Notes under the pieces: generated by a model | Told to the model about the DNA's origin: nothing | Seen by the model: the letters and a program-made list of their open reading frames with translations, nothing else | Database searches by the model: none | Translations under genes and position numbers: made by a program | Assembly (NCBI GenBank): GCA_963698645.1 | Contig: CAVORP010000004.1 | Span: forward strand, 1 to 64,000 | Direction of reading: 5' to 3' | DNA: 64,000 nt | From: Ovoidimarina sp963698645 | GTDB lineage: Bacteria; Pseudomonadota; Alphaproteobacteria; Rhodobacterales; Rhodobacteraceae | Shown: positions 32,977 to 41,649 of the stretch, piece by piece | Layout of the letters: every line of letters starts with the position of its first letter | Numbering within the stretch: position 1 is the first letter of the stretch

Positions 32977-34488
32977 TCATTTCTTCTTTCCGAACCCCGA
33001 AAGACCGGGGGGCAGGCCCATGCCGCCGCCAAGACCCGGAAGACCGCCGGGCATCTTGCCAAGCTGCGCCTTCGCGGCCTCGATCTCGGCCTCGGACGGC
33101 ATCGCGCCGCCGGCGGGCATGCCGGGCATGCCGCCCTTGCCGCCGAACAGGCCGCCCAACTGGCGCATCATGCCCTTTTTGCCCATCTTTCCCATCTTCT
33201 TCATCATGTCCGCCATCTGGCGGTGCATCTTGAGAAGCTTGTTCAGTTCCGCGACTTCCATGCCCGCGCCCTGTGCGATGCGTTTCTTGCGGCTGGCCTG
33301 AAGCAGTGCGGGGTTCGCGCGTTCCTTCTTGGTCATCGACTGGATCAGCGCGATCTGCTGGCGCAGGATCTTGTCATCGAAGCCCGCCTGATCCAGCTGG
33401 GACTTCATCTTGCCCATGCCCGGCATCATGCCCATGATGCCTTCCATCCCGCCCATCTTGAGCATCTGTTCAAGCTGCCCCCGAAGGTCGTTCATGTTGA
33501 ACTGACCCTTCTGGAAGCGCTTCATCATGCGCTCGGCCTGTTCGGCCTCGATGGTTTCCTGTGCCTTTTCGACGAGGGCCACGATGTCGCCCATGCCGAG
33601 GATACGGCCGGCGACGCGCGCGGGTTCGAAGGTTTCCAGCGCCTCCATCTTTTCGCCAAGGCCCACGAATTTGATGGGTTTGCCCGTGACGGCGCGCATC
33701 GACAGCGCCGCACCGCCGCGCCCGTCGCCATCCATCCGGGTAAGCACCACGCCGGAGATGCCGATCTTGTCGTCGAATTCGGTGGCGACGTTGACCGCGT
33801 CCTGACCGGTGAGGCCGTCGACGACGAGGAGCGTTTCGCGGGGGCGGGCCACGTCGCGCACCTCGGCGGCCTGTGCGATCAGGTCGGCGTCGATATGGAG
33901 CCGGCCCGCGGTATCGAGCATGTAGACGTCATAGCCGCCCAGCGTCGCCTGTTGCTTGGCGCGTTTGGCGATCTGGACGGGGGTTTCGCCCTTGACGATG
34001 GGAAGCGTGTCGACGCCGATCTGGACCCCGAGGATGGCAAGCTGTTCCATCGCCGCCGGGCGATTGGTGTCGAGCGAGGCCATGAGCACGCGCTTGCCGT
34101 TCTTTTCGGTGAGCCGCTTGGCCAGCTTCGCGGTGGTCGTCGTCTTGCCCGAGCCCTGCAGACCCACCATGAGGATCGGCGCGGGCGGGTTGTCGATCTT
34201 GAGTTCGCCCGGCTCGTCGGTATCGCCCTGAAGCACGTGGACCAGCTCGTCATGCACGATCTTGACGACCTGCTGACCCGGGGTGACGGAACGGGTGACG
34301 GCCTGACCGGTGGCCTTTTCCTGCACCGCGTTGACGAAATCGCGCGCGACGGGAAGCGAAACGTCGGCCTCGAGCAGCGCAACGCGCACTTCGCGCAGCG
34401 CGGTCTTGACGTCATCCTCGGACAGCGCGCCCTGTTTCGTCAGCCGGTCGAAGACGCCGGAAAGACGTTCGGACAGGTTTTCAAACAT
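32977..34488 (-). CDS. ffh: signal recognition particle protein
   Basis: 503 residues: N domain (MFENLSERLSGVFDRLTKQG), G domain with P-loop G-L-Q-G-S-G-K-T-T-T-T, D-T-A-G-R and T-R-M-D-G-D-G-R-G-G, then the methionine-rich M domain that binds SRP RNA and signal peptides. The end is unusually rich in Gly, Met and Pro (G-G-M-P-G-M-P), common in alphaproteobacteria. AAGGAG is 7 bases before ATG 34488. No SRP RNA gene in this window. Confidence 0.97.
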   Translation of the reverse strand: MFENLSERLSGVFDRLTKQGALSEDDVKTALREVRVALLEADVSLPVARDFVNAVQEKATGQAVTRSVTPGQQVVKIVHDELVHVLQGDTDEPGELKIDNPPAPILMVGLQGSGKTTTTAKLAKRLTEKNGKRVLMASLDTNRPAAMEQLAILGVQIGVDTLPIVKGETPVQIAKRAKQQATLGGYDVYMLDTAGRLHIDADLIAQAAEVRDVARPRETLLVVDGLTGQDAVNVATEFDDKIGISGVVLTRMDGDGRGGAALSMRAVTGKPIKFVGLGEKMEALETFEPARVAGRILGMGDIVALVEKAQETIEAEQAERMMKRFQKGQFNMNDLRGQLEQMLKMGGMEGIMGMMPGMGKMKSQLDQAGFDDKILRQQIALIQSMTKKERANPALLQASRKKRIAQGAGMEVAELNKLLKMHRQMADMMKKMGKMGKKGMMRQLGGLFGGKGGMPGMPAGGAMPSEAEIEAAKAQLGKMPGGLPGLGGGMGLPPGLSGFGKKK

Positions 34489-34637
34489 CTGCGGCTCCTT
34501 TCGCCGGTTTCGATTTGTCCGACATGGGGTCGGACGCGACTAACGCCAAACGCCCCCACGGGCGAAACCTCGCTGGTGGGGGGCGATCCCGGGCCGATGC
34601 CGGGACCGGAAGCCTTGTCACTTCCGGATTTGAGGTC

Positions 34638-34666
34638 GTTTAGTGGTCCGGGGCCGGGTGTGTCAA
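34638..34666 (-). promoter_or_regulatory. probable ffh promoter
   Basis: On the minus strand TTGACA (34666-34661), spacer 17, CTAAAC (34643-34638). The -35 is perfect, the -10 poor. It would give a leader of about 145 bases and head the long ffh to trmD cluster. The rest of the 271-bp gap 34489-34759 holds no gene I can see. Confidence 0.45.
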
Positions 34667-34759
34667 GGGGCCGCGCCCAGGGAGGGATCGCGGCGGGTTT
34701 GTTTCCGGCGCGTCCCGCGCTAGATCCCAACGCTTGGGTTGACGGGAGTATGCGACCGG

Positions 34760-35509
34760 ATGGCACGGAATGTTCTGATCCTCGGAAGCGCACCCGATGC
34801 GCTCAGGTGCCAGTCATGGGACCTTGCACCGTTCGACGAGATCGTCGCGGTCAACAACGCCTGGCGGGTGCGGGCGGACTGGACCGTCTGCATCCATCCC
34901 GACGACTTTCCCGAGGATCGGAGGCCGGTGGCCGGGCCGGGCCAGCGCTGCGTGGGATCGGACGGCTCTATGTGCCTGCCCATGCGCCCTATGGCGGGGT
35001 GGTCTATGGCGGCGGGACCATGGCCTTTTCGGCCTCCTACTGGGTGCTGGATGCCTTGCGACCCCGGCTGATCGCCTATCTGGGCTGCGACATGGTCTAT
35101 CCGCCGCAGGGGCGGACGCATTTCTATGGCACCGGGACGGCGGACCCGCTGCGTGACGATCCGACATTGCAGTCGATCGAGGCCAAGGCCACGCGGCTTC
35201 AGGCACTGGCCGCGCGGCAGGGTTGTGCGTTGGTGAACCTGTCGCGGCGGGTCCTCGCGCCTGCCCTTTCCGCGCAGCACGCTGGCGCAGGTCGCGCAGG
35301 GGGCGATTGCGCCCCTGCCGTTCGATGGGGACCGGATCGACGCGATTCGGGCGCAGGAGGAGGCTTTGGGCATGGATGTGCCTTCGGGACGGTATTGGGA
35401 GGCGGCGCGGAGGCTTGACCCCGGCGCGCTGTCCGAGATCGACGACCGGTGGCTGGCACTGGCCGCGATACCGGAGCCGGCCGCGATCCGCACGCGCCAG
35501 CGGCGCTAG
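34760..35509 (+). CDS. conserved hypothetical protein, two frameshifts
   Basis: About 249 residues after repair. The first part reads R-N-V-L-I-L-G-S-A-P-D-A, then F-D-E-I-V-A-V-N-N-A-W-R-V-R and C-I-H-P-D-D-F; then G-G-V-V-Y-G-G-G-T-M-A-F-S-A-S-Y-W-V-L; then L-G-C-D-M-V-Y and G-R-T-H-F-Y-G-T-G-T-A-D-P-L. One base is missing near 34942 and one extra G in the GGG near 35250; length 750 is 3n, consistent. The Rossmann-like N terminus and G-x-D/H-x-x-D pattern recall glycan-related proteins (DUF115 or sialyltransferase-like), but I cannot assign a family. Its stop overlaps the stop of the minus-strand neighbour by four bases. Confidence 0.6.
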
Positions 35510-35982
35510 CCGTTGACGCCCACGGTCCGGGCCCATGCGTTGATCCGTTCGACGACCGTTTCATGGCTGCGCGAGCTGCTGAGATATCGCGTCAGCGGTA
35601 CGCGTTCGAGACCGTCCGGCGTCTCGACCAGAAGGATCGCGCGATAGGTCTCTCCGTCATGGGTCTGCGTCGCAAGGCCCGCCCGAAGCGTACCGGACGG
35701 GAAACTGCGCTCTTTCAGCCCCGTCGCGTCGCGAATTGTCAGGGCAGCCGTGCCATCCGGCAACAGCGTGAGCCGGGTGCGGCGAACCCCGAGTTTGAAG
35801 CAGAACCAGACACCGACGGAGAAGAGTAACCCGATCACAACCTGAAACAGATCGCGTTCGGCGATGCCCTGAAGGCCCGTGGCGATGGCAGCCAGACCGA
35901 AAAAGACAAGTGAGAGCCCCAGTATCCAGGGCTTGTCTTCGATCACGATGTGATCGTGGCTATCGGTGACGATCTTTGGCAC
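35506..35982 (-). CDS. hypothetical protein with two membrane helices
   Basis: 158 residues, start GTG 35982. Residues 18-38 and 46-62 are hydrophobic (L-G-L-S-L-V-F-F-G-L-A-A-I-A; V-V-I-G-L-L-F-S-V-G-V-W-F). The C-terminal part is beta-rich (R-L-T-L-L-P-D-G-T-A, F-P-S-G-T-L) and looks like a PH-type or bPH2-like cytoplasmic domain, which is only an impression. Its ribosome binding site AAGGG, 7 bases before GTG, sits inside the 14-bp hairpin described separately. Downstream of azoR. Confidence 0.65.
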   Translation of the reverse strand: MPKIVTDSHDHIVIEDKPWILGLSLVFFGLAAIATGLQGIAERDLFQVVIGLLFSVGVWFCFKLGVRRTRLTLLPDGTAALTIRDATGLKERSFPSGTLRAGLATQTHDGETYRAILLVETPDGLERVPLTRYLSSSRSHETVVERINAWARTVGVNG

Positions 35983-35983
35983 G

Positions 35984-36018
35984 AAAACACCCTTGCCATG
36001 GGATCATGGCAAGGGTGT
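35984..36018 (-). terminator. 14-bp hairpin: azoR terminator that also covers a ribosome binding site
   Basis: Perfect arms ACACCCTTGCCATG (35987-36000) and its complement CATGGCAAGGGTGT (36005-36018), loop of four. On the minus strand it is followed by TTTTC, so it ends the azoR transcript (stop at 36027). The 3' arm, read on the minus strand, holds AAGGG, the ribosome binding site of the next gene (GTG 35982). Confidence 0.8.
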
Positions 36019-36026
36019 GGCGGCGA

Positions 36027-36617
36027 TCATGCCGCGAGTTGCAACGCGTCGAGTTGTTCGTTCGCGGCTTTCATCGTCGCATCGGCGTCGATCATAAGCT
36101 GGTCGGCGGCCACGATGGTCACATCGGTGATGCCCATGAAGCCCAGAACGTGACGGATATAGCCGGTGGCGAAATCCATCTCGGACCCGGATTTGGTGCC
36201 GCCGGAGGCCACCGCGAGGATCGCCCGCTTGCCTGTCAGGAGACCTTCCGGGCCTGCCTCGGAATAGCGGAAGGTGACGCCGGCCCGCGCGACCATGTCG
36301 ATCCAGGCCTTGAGGGCCGAGGGCACGCCGAAATTGTAGATCGGCAGGCCGATCACGATCGTGTCGGCGTCCATGAGCTCTGCCACCAATGTGTCGGAGA
36401 GCGCGAGCGTCTCGGTCTGCGCGTCCGTCCGGGTGTCGGCGGGAGTGAAGTTCGCGCCGATCCAGTCTTCGTTGATCTGGGGTACGGGGGTGTCCGCCAG
36501 ATCGCGGGTGATCACCCGGGCAGTGCTGGCCTTGGCGACGATACGGTCAACGAGATCGCGGGAGATCGAGCCCGTTTTGCGGGCGGAGGCGTCGATGCGG
36601 AGGATGGTCTGGGTCAT
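36027..36617 (-). CDS. azoR: FMN-dependent NADH-azoreductase
   Basis: 196 residues, flavodoxin-like. L-R-I-D-A-S-A-R-K-T-G-S at 5-16 binds FMN phosphate; G-L-P-I-Y-N-F-G-V-P-S-A-L-K-A-W-I-D is the AzoR signature; A-S-G-G-T-K follows. Two-electron quinone/azo reduction with NADH. ATG 36617, AGGAC upstream. Divergent from a LysR gene, the usual arrangement for inducible quinone detoxification. Confidence 0.9.
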   Translation of the reverse strand: MTQTILRIDASARKTGSISRDLVDRIVAKASTARVITRDLADTPVPQINEDWIGANFTPADTRTDAQTETLALSDTLVAELMDADTIVIGLPIYNFGVPSALKAWIDMVARAGVTFRYSEAGPEGLLTGKRAILAVASGGTKSGSEMDFATGYIRHVLGFMGITDVTIVAADQLMIDADATMKAANEQLDALQLAA

Positions 36618-36727
36618 GGGTCTGGTCCTGTTCGCTGAATTTCGCTTCTCAGCCGTATATCGGGGTTGCTGAATCAAACGACAGAGCGATAATCGGACAG
36701 GTAGTGTTCACAAATGCACAGGTTGGC

Positions 36728-37612
36728 ATGGAAAACTGGGACGAGATCAAAACCGCCTTTCACGTCGCCCGCGTCGGCACCGTCAGCGGCGCCGCCGACG
36801 CATTGGGCGTTCATCATGCGACGGTGATCCGGCATATCGACGCGCTTGAAGGCCGGCTGGGCGTGAAACTCTTCCAGCGCCATGCGCGGGGCTATACCCC
36901 CACCGAGGCGGGCGCCGACCTTATGCTGGTGGCACAGGCCACCGATGACCAGATCACCCAGCTCGTGGGTCGGATCAAGGGCCGGGGCGACGATGTTTCG
37001 GGCGAGTTGGTGGTGACGTCACTTGCCTCGATCTCGCCCCTGCTCACGCCCACTCTGGTGGCGTTTCAACAGCAATATCCGGGGCTGATCGTGCGCTACC
37101 GGACCGGCGACCGGGTGCTTCGGCTTGAATATGGCGAGGCCCATGTGGCGATCCGCGCCGGAAGCGTTCCCGATCAGCCGGACAATGTCGTTCAGCCCTT
37201 CGGCGTGTTGAAAATCGGGCTTTATGCCAGCGAAAGCTATGTGCGGCGCAAGGGAAAACCCAAGGACGAGACCGATCTGGCGGGCCACGAGTTCATCGGC
37301 AGCGACAACGACAACTCGCGGGCGCCATTCAATATCTGGCTGCGCAACACGGTGCCGAAGGATCAGATCGTGTTCCGGCTGGCCGATAACATCACATCGC
37401 GCGATGCGATTCTGGCCGGAGCCGGGATCGGGTACATGTCGCAATGGGATGCGGAGCGGTGCGACGGTCTTGTCGAGATCTTCCCGCCGCGCGAAGAATG
37501 GTCGGCGCCGTTCTGGCTTGTCACCCATGTGGACCTGCACCGGACGACCAAGGTCCAGACCTTTCTCCGGTTCCTGAAGGAAGAGGCCAAAAGCTGGCAG
37601 ATCGGGGTCTGA
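36728..37612 (+). CDS. LysR family regulator
   Basis: 294 residues from ATG 36728 (a GTG at 36704 is in frame but lies farther upstream). HTH: F-H-V-A-R-V-G-T-V-S-G-A-A-D-A-L-G-V-H-H-A-T-V-I-R-H-I-D-A-L-E. LysR substrate domain with V-A-I-R-A-G near 140. The H-H-A-T-V-x-R-H-I form is common in regulators beside oxidoreductases. It probably controls the divergent azoR gene; the 110-bp gap has no obvious perfect T-N11-A box that I can single out. Confidence 0.9.
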   Translation: MENWDEIKTAFHVARVGTVSGAADALGVHHATVIRHIDALEGRLGVKLFQRHARGYTPTEAGADLMLVAQATDDQITQLVGRIKGRGDDVSGELVVTSLASISPLLTPTLVAFQQQYPGLIVRYRTGDRVLRLEYGEAHVAIRAGSVPDQPDNVVQPFGVLKIGLYASESYVRRKGKPKDETDLAGHEFIGSDNDNSRAPFNIWLRNTVPKDQIVFRLADNITSRDAILAGAGIGYMSQWDAERCDGLVEIFPPREEWSAPFWLVTHVDLHRTTKVQTFLRFLKEEAKSWQIGV

Positions 37613-37631
37613 GCCGCGGTCGGGCGGAGTG

Positions 37632-38270
37632 TCAGAGGGGCGGCCGATAGGTTGCCAGCTTGAGCCCGAAGCCCACGAAGACGATCCCGGTGAGGCCCTT
37701 GAGCCAGCGCTGGAAGCCCGGATTGCGCGTGGCCCGCGCAAGCCGCGAGAACAGAAGCACCATGGGAATGAACCACAGCGCGTTCAGCATCGAATGGATG
37801 AAGACCAGCAGGAAGGCCGCCGCCGGCGACGTCTCGCCCAGCGTGATGAACTGCGGAAAAGCCGCGAGATAGAACATCGAGACCTTCGGGTTCAGCGCAT
37901 TGGTCAGGAACCCCTCGACATAGGCCTTGAACAGGGTCCGCTGGCGTTTGGCGGGGGTGATCCGCACCGGTACCTGGATGCCCCGGATCGCCGCAAGCAG
38001 AGCCTTGACGCCGATCCAGCAGAGATAGGCCGCGCCGAGATATTTGACGATGGCGAAGGCGGTGGCGGACTGCAGGAGAATGATCGAAATTCCGAGGATC
38101 GACAGCGCGCCATGGAGGTAGAAGGCCGTGACGAAGCCCGCCACATTGGCGAAGCCCGCCGCCCGCCCGGATGTCGGCACGGTCTTGGCGATGAGAACGC
38201 CGTTCGGGCCGGGTGACATCACGAGGAGCGCGGCGACGAAGGCGAAGGCGAGAATATCCGAGAGGGCCAT
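37632..38270 (-). CDS. LysE family exporter
   Basis: 212 residues with about six membrane helices. V-M-S-P-G-P-N-G-V-L-I at 17-27 is the LysE/RhtB family signature, and the end R-W-L-K-G-L-T-G-I-V-F-V-G-F-G-L-K-L-A fits. Amino-acid or related efflux; substrate unknown. Convergent with the LysR gene, 19 bases apart. Confidence 0.88.
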   Translation of the reverse strand: MALSDILAFAFVAALLVMSPGPNGVLIAKTVPTSGRAAGFANVAGFVTAFYLHGALSILGISIILLQSATAFAIVKYLGAAYLCWIGVKALLAAIRGIQVPVRITPAKRQRTLFKAYVEGFLTNALNPKVSMFYLAAFPQFITLGETSPAAAFLLVFIHSMLNALWFIPMVLLFSRLARATRNPGFQRWLKGLTGIVFVGFGLKLATYRPPL

Positions 38271-38350
38271 TGACCGGATCTTTCACGAGGACGCGGGCGG
38301 GATCTTGGCGAAGGTTATGCGCCCGGTGCGGCGACCCTGTAAACCGGGAG

Positions 38351-38698
38351 TTAGGGTTCTGGGTTCGCCTCTGTCCCCCGGTCGAGTTCGGCCTCGAGGA
38401 AGCGTTCGAACGCGTCGAGATTGACGGCCTCGAACTGGCCGAAGCTCTGCATCCAGATGGAGGCGTCGCGGAGCGCATCCGGTTCGAGCTTGCACCATTT
38501 CACGCGGCCGCGCTTTTCCTGGCTGATGAGGCCCGCGCGGGTCAGGATACCCAGATGCTTGGAGATCGCCGCCAGCGACATCGCGAACGGCTCGGCCACA
38601 TCGGTGACCGCCATGTCATCCTCGAGCAGCATGACGAGGATCGCCCGGCGGGTCGGGTCGGCCAGCGCCGAGAACACGATATCAAGTCGGTCATCCAT
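38351..38698 (-). CDS. ArsR-family regulator (SdpR-like)
   Basis: 115 residues. Winged helix: F-S-A-L-A-D-P-T-R-R-A-I-L-V-M-L at 9-24 and A-I-S-K-H-L-G-I-L-T-R-A-G-L-I as recognition helix. No clustered Cys, so probably not metal-sensing. Divergent from a methyltransferase with an 18-bp palindrome in the gap that is a strong operator candidate. Confidence 0.9.
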   Translation of the reverse strand: MDDRLDIVFSALADPTRRAILVMLLEDDMAVTDVAEPFAMSLAAISKHLGILTRAGLISQEKRGRVKWCKLEPDALRDASIWMQSFGQFEAVNLDAFERFLEAELDRGTEANPEP

Positions 38699-38728
38699 GC
38701 CCTGCCCTACGCGCAGGCGGGCCGGATG

Positions 38729-38746
38729 GTCAACCGTCCGGTTGAC
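38729..38746. promoter_or_regulatory. palindromic operator containing both divergent -35 elements
   Basis: GTCAACCG (38729-38736), two bases, CGGTTGAC (38739-38746): perfect 8-bp arms. Each arm contains TTGAC: TTGACT (38742-38747) faces the methyltransferase with a weak -10 (CTAGCT) 17 bases on; TTGACC (38733-38728) faces arsR, with TAGGGC 18 bases on. A dimer here would block both promoters. Confidence 0.65.
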
Positions 38747-38795
38747 TGTACGGGCGACGCGGTCCTAGCTTCGGCATGAGGGGCCGGGGGAACAC

Positions 38796-39434
38796 ATGAG
38801 CAAGATCACCAAATCCGACGGCACCGCGGGAACGATCTATGACGCGGCCGCCGATCAGGGGGTCGAGACGGTCTATGACGGTTGGGCCGCGGGGTATGAC
38901 GGCGACACCGCGCGGCTTGGGTTCCGGCTTCCGGGCCTCGCGGCGGCGTATCTGGCGCGGCACCTTGCGCCGGGTGCCGGGCCGATCCTTGACGCAGCTG
39001 CGGGCACCGGGCTTGTGGGCGGGTACCTTCGGGGGCTGGGCCATGACGACCTGCACGGGCTGGATATCAGTGCGGGCATGCTGGAGGTGGCAGAGGCGAC
39101 GGGGGCCTATCGCACGATCACCCGGCACGATCTGTCAGATCCCCTGCCCTTCGCCGATGACAGCTTTGCCGCAGCGCTGATCATCGGCGCGCTGGGACCG
39201 GGCCATGCGCCGCCCGGCTGCCTGCGCGAGTTGGCGCGCGTGGTGCGCCCCGGCGGTATCCTCGTCTTCAACGTGGTGGCGGCCAGCGCCGTGGAACAGG
39301 GCTTTCCCGGTCTGATCGGTGATCTGGAGCGCCAGGGCATCTGGCGGAAGCGCGACGAAAGCCCGGTCTGGGATGTCTATTCCAGCCCCGAGGAGAGCGT
39401 GAAGGCCATTGTCTATGTCTTCGAGGTGGCCTAG
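38796..39434 (+). CDS. class I SAM-dependent methyltransferase
   Basis: 212 residues. Motif I L-D-A-A-A-G-T-G-L-V-G at about 65-75, then L-D-I-S-A-G-M-L-E-V-A, post-motif F-A-D-D-S-F-A-A-A-L and R-V-V-R-P-G-G-I-L-V-F-N. The opening V-Y-D-G-W-A-A-G-Y-D is of the type seen in small-molecule methyltransferases such as UbiE-like. Likely regulated by the divergent ArsR protein. Substrate unknown. Confidence 0.87.
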   Translation: MSKITKSDGTAGTIYDAAADQGVETVYDGWAAGYDGDTARLGFRLPGLAAAYLARHLAPGAGPILDAAAGTGLVGGYLRGLGHDDLHGLDISAGMLEVAEATGAYRTITRHDLSDPLPFADDSFAAALIIGALGPGHAPPGCLRELARVVRPGGILVFNVVAASAVEQGFPGLIGDLERQGIWRKRDESPVWDVYSSPEESVKAIVYVFEVA

Positions 39435-39458
39435 CACGACGCCAGGGGGACCCATGCG

Positions 39459-40337
39459 ATGACGCTGCGCGACTGGCTGCTGATTTCGATCATTGGAATC
39501 GGCTGGGGGTCGTCCTTTATGTTCAACGCCATTCTGCTTCAGGATATGGGGCCGCTGAGCATCTCGGCGGGCCGGATCTTCTTTGGCGCACTGGCCTGCT
39601 GGACCTATGTCATCGCGACGGGGCGGATGACACCGATCAGCGCGCTGATGTTCGGAAATCTGCTGGTGCTGGGTGTGGTGATGTATGCCGCGCCGTTTTC
39701 GCTCTACCCCCTTGCGCAGGCGGATCTGGCGAGCGGTCTGACCGGTATCGTCAATGCCATGACGCCGATCATGGTGGTTATCGTATCGCATCTCTGGCCC
39801 GGCGGCGAACGCGCGACGGTTCTGAAATCGCTGGGCGTCCTGTGCGGTTTCGCCGGAATCGTCCTTCTTGCCTGGCCCGCGCTTGGAGAGGGGTCGGAGC
39901 TTTGGGCGATCGTCACGGCCTGGACGGCGACGCTGTGTTATGCGGTCGCGCTGAACTGGTCGCGGCGGGTGCGCAGCCTGCATAGTTCCGTGCAGGCCGC
40001 CATGGGGCTGAGCCTTGCCTTCGCGGTGCTGGTGCCGTTCGTGATGCGGTTTGAAGGCCTGCCCCATGTGGTGGGTTTGAACCATTGGGCCGCACTGATC
40101 TTCATGGGCAGTGTCCTGACCGGTGTGTCGTTCCTGATCATGTGGTCGATGATCCCCCGGATCGGGGCCACCAATGCCTCGACCGTCACGTTCATCGCGC
40201 CGGTTTCGGCGGTGATCCTCGGGGCTTTGGTTCTGGGCGAACAGATCCTGCCTGCGCATCTTCTGGGCGGGGTCACGATCTTTCTGGGCCTGTTGCTGGT
40301 GGACGGGCGGCTGTTCCGGCGCAGGAAACTCAACTGA
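39459..40337 (+). CDS. EamA-family (DMT) transporter
   Basis: 292 residues, ten predicted helices. L-L-I-S-I-I-G-I-G-W-G-S-S-F at the N terminus and G-A-L-V-L-G-E-Q-I-L-P near the end are typical. It may be cotranscribed with the methyltransferase (24 bases between). Distinct from the other EamA gene at 17683 by sequence. Confidence 0.87.
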   Translation: MTLRDWLLISIIGIGWGSSFMFNAILLQDMGPLSISAGRIFFGALACWTYVIATGRMTPISALMFGNLLVLGVVMYAAPFSLYPLAQADLASGLTGIVNAMTPIMVVIVSHLWPGGERATVLKSLGVLCGFAGIVLLAWPALGEGSELWAIVTAWTATLCYAVALNWSRRVRSLHSSVQAAMGLSLAFAVLVPFVMRFEGLPHVVGLNHWAALIFMGSVLTGVSFLIMWSMIPRIGATNASTVTFIAPVSAVILGALVLGEQILPAHLLGGVTIFLGLLLVDGRLFRRRKLN

Positions 40338-40458
40338 ACGGTTGAATTTGGTTTTCCGGCGGGTCGGGGCGACGACCCGGAAACCGCCCGGAAAGGGCGC
40401 AAATTTATCCTCATTATTTCAATGCTTTACACCCCGATTTATGGCCCCGCCACGCAGC

Positions 40459-40488
40459 TTGACTTCTGACGCCCCCCATTCCTAGGTT
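40459..40488 (+). promoter_or_regulatory. probable atpIBEF'F promoter
   Basis: TTGACT (40459-40464), spacer 18, TAGGTT (40483-40488), about 30 bases ahead of atpI. The 181-bp gap otherwise holds an imperfect GC hairpin near 40355-40385 and an A+T-rich patch, no gene. Confidence 0.55.
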
Positions 40489-40518
40489 GCGCGCGATTGT
40501 CCGAGGGGGCCCAAGCCC

Positions 40519-40842
40519 ATGGAAGATGACCGTGATGCCGCGCTGAAGGCGCTGGACGAGCGGATCGCCGAGGCGAAGAAGCGGCAGGCGCCGCCACCGC
40601 CCAAGGACGAGCATTATTCGCAGGCCCAGCAGGGCTGGCGGATGGTGACAGAGCTTGTTGCCGGTCTTCTGATCGGTTTCGGCATCGGATACGGGATCGA
40701 CGTTCTTCTGGGAACGCTGCCCATCTTTCTGGTGCTGTTCACATTGCTGGGTTTCGCGGCGGGCGTGAAGACGATGGTCCGCACCGCGCAGGAGATCCAG
40801 ACGAAGCAGATGGCCGACGAGGCCTTGAAGAAGAGGGACTAA
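40519..40842 (+). CDS. atpI: F0F1 ATP synthase assembly protein AtpI
   Basis: 107 residues. Charged N terminus, then two helices at about 43-63 (L-V-A-G-L-L-I-G-F-G-I-G-Y-G-I-D) and 65-85 (L-P-I-F-L-V-L-F-T-L-L-G-F-A-A-G). Helps assemble the c-ring. First gene of the F0 operon, one base before atpB. Confidence 0.92.
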   Translation: MEDDRDAALKALDERIAEAKKRQAPPPPKDEHYSQAQQGWRMVTELVAGLLIGFGIGYGIDVLLGTLPIFLVLFTLLGFAAGVKTMVRTAQEIQTKQMADEALKKRD

Positions 40843-40843
40843 C

Positions 40844-41593
40844 GTGGCGGACGAGGCGAAAGAAGGCGGTCTTTCATTCCACCCGATGGATCAGTTTCTG
40901 GTCGAACCCCTGTTCGGCGGCGACACCATTCATTGGTACACCCCCACGAACGTGACCGTGTGGATGGCGCTGACGGTTCTGGCAATCGCCGCGCTGTTCG
41001 TTCTGGGCACGCGGGGCCGGGCCATCGTGCCGTCGCGCGTCCAGTCGGTGGCCGAGATGCTTTACGGCCTCGTCCACAAGATGGTCGAGGACGTGGCGGG
41101 CAAGGATGCGCTCAAGTTCTTCCCCTATATCTTCACGCTTTTCCTGTTCATCTTCTTCGCCAACTTCCTTGGCCTGATCCCCACCAGCTTTTCCACCACA
41201 TCGCAGATCGCGGTGACGGCGGTGATGGCGATCGGCGTGTTCCTGACCGTGACCATCGTGGGCTTCGTCAAGAACGGCGCGGGATTCCTGAGCCTGTTCT
41301 GGGTGTCGTCGGCGCCGATGGCGATCCGGCCCATTCTGGCAGTGATCGAGGTGATTTCCTACTTCGTCCGGCCGCTGAGCCATTCCGTGCGTCTTGCCGG
41401 CGCGATGATGGCGGGCCACGCGGTTCTGAAGGTCTTTGCAGGCTTCGCGGCGATCGCGATCCTGTCGCCGCTGGCGATTTTCGGCGTGGTCGCGATCTAC
41501 GGGCTCGAACTGCTCGTGGCCGCGATCCAGGCCTACGTGTTCACCATTCTGACCTGTGTGTATCTGAAGGATGCGCTGCATCCGCACCACTAG
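40844..41593 (+). CDS. atpB: ATP synthase F0 subunit a
   Basis: 249 residues, GTG start at 40844. Membrane protein forming the proton half-channels; essential Arg is in helix R-L-A-G-A-M-M-A-G-H, and P-L-S-H-S-V-R and F-P-Y-I-F-T-L-F-L-F-I precede it. Ends near K-D-A-L-H-P-H-H. Confidence 0.97.
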   Translation: MADEAKEGGLSFHPMDQFLVEPLFGGDTIHWYTPTNVTVWMALTVLAIAALFVLGTRGRAIVPSRVQSVAEMLYGLVHKMVEDVAGKDALKFFPYIFTLFLFIFFANFLGLIPTSFSTTSQIAVTAVMAIGVFLTVTIVGFVKNGAGFLSLFWVSSAPMAIRPILAVIEVISYFVRPLSHSVRLAGAMMAGHAVLKVFAGFAAIAILSPLAIFGVVAIYGLELLVAAIQAYVFTILTCVYLKDALHPHH

Positions 41594-41649
41594 GTCATCC
41601 CGAAACAACCACTCAATTCAGCCAATTCCAACGTAAGGAGAAAACGGAC

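Noticed and set aside
32878..35418. 846-codon plus-strand ORF covering ffh
   Set aside because: It runs antisense to ffh, whose motifs and ribosome binding site are certain; the codon pattern is that of a shadow frame in high-GC DNA. Only its last part overlaps a true plus-strand gene (34760-35509).
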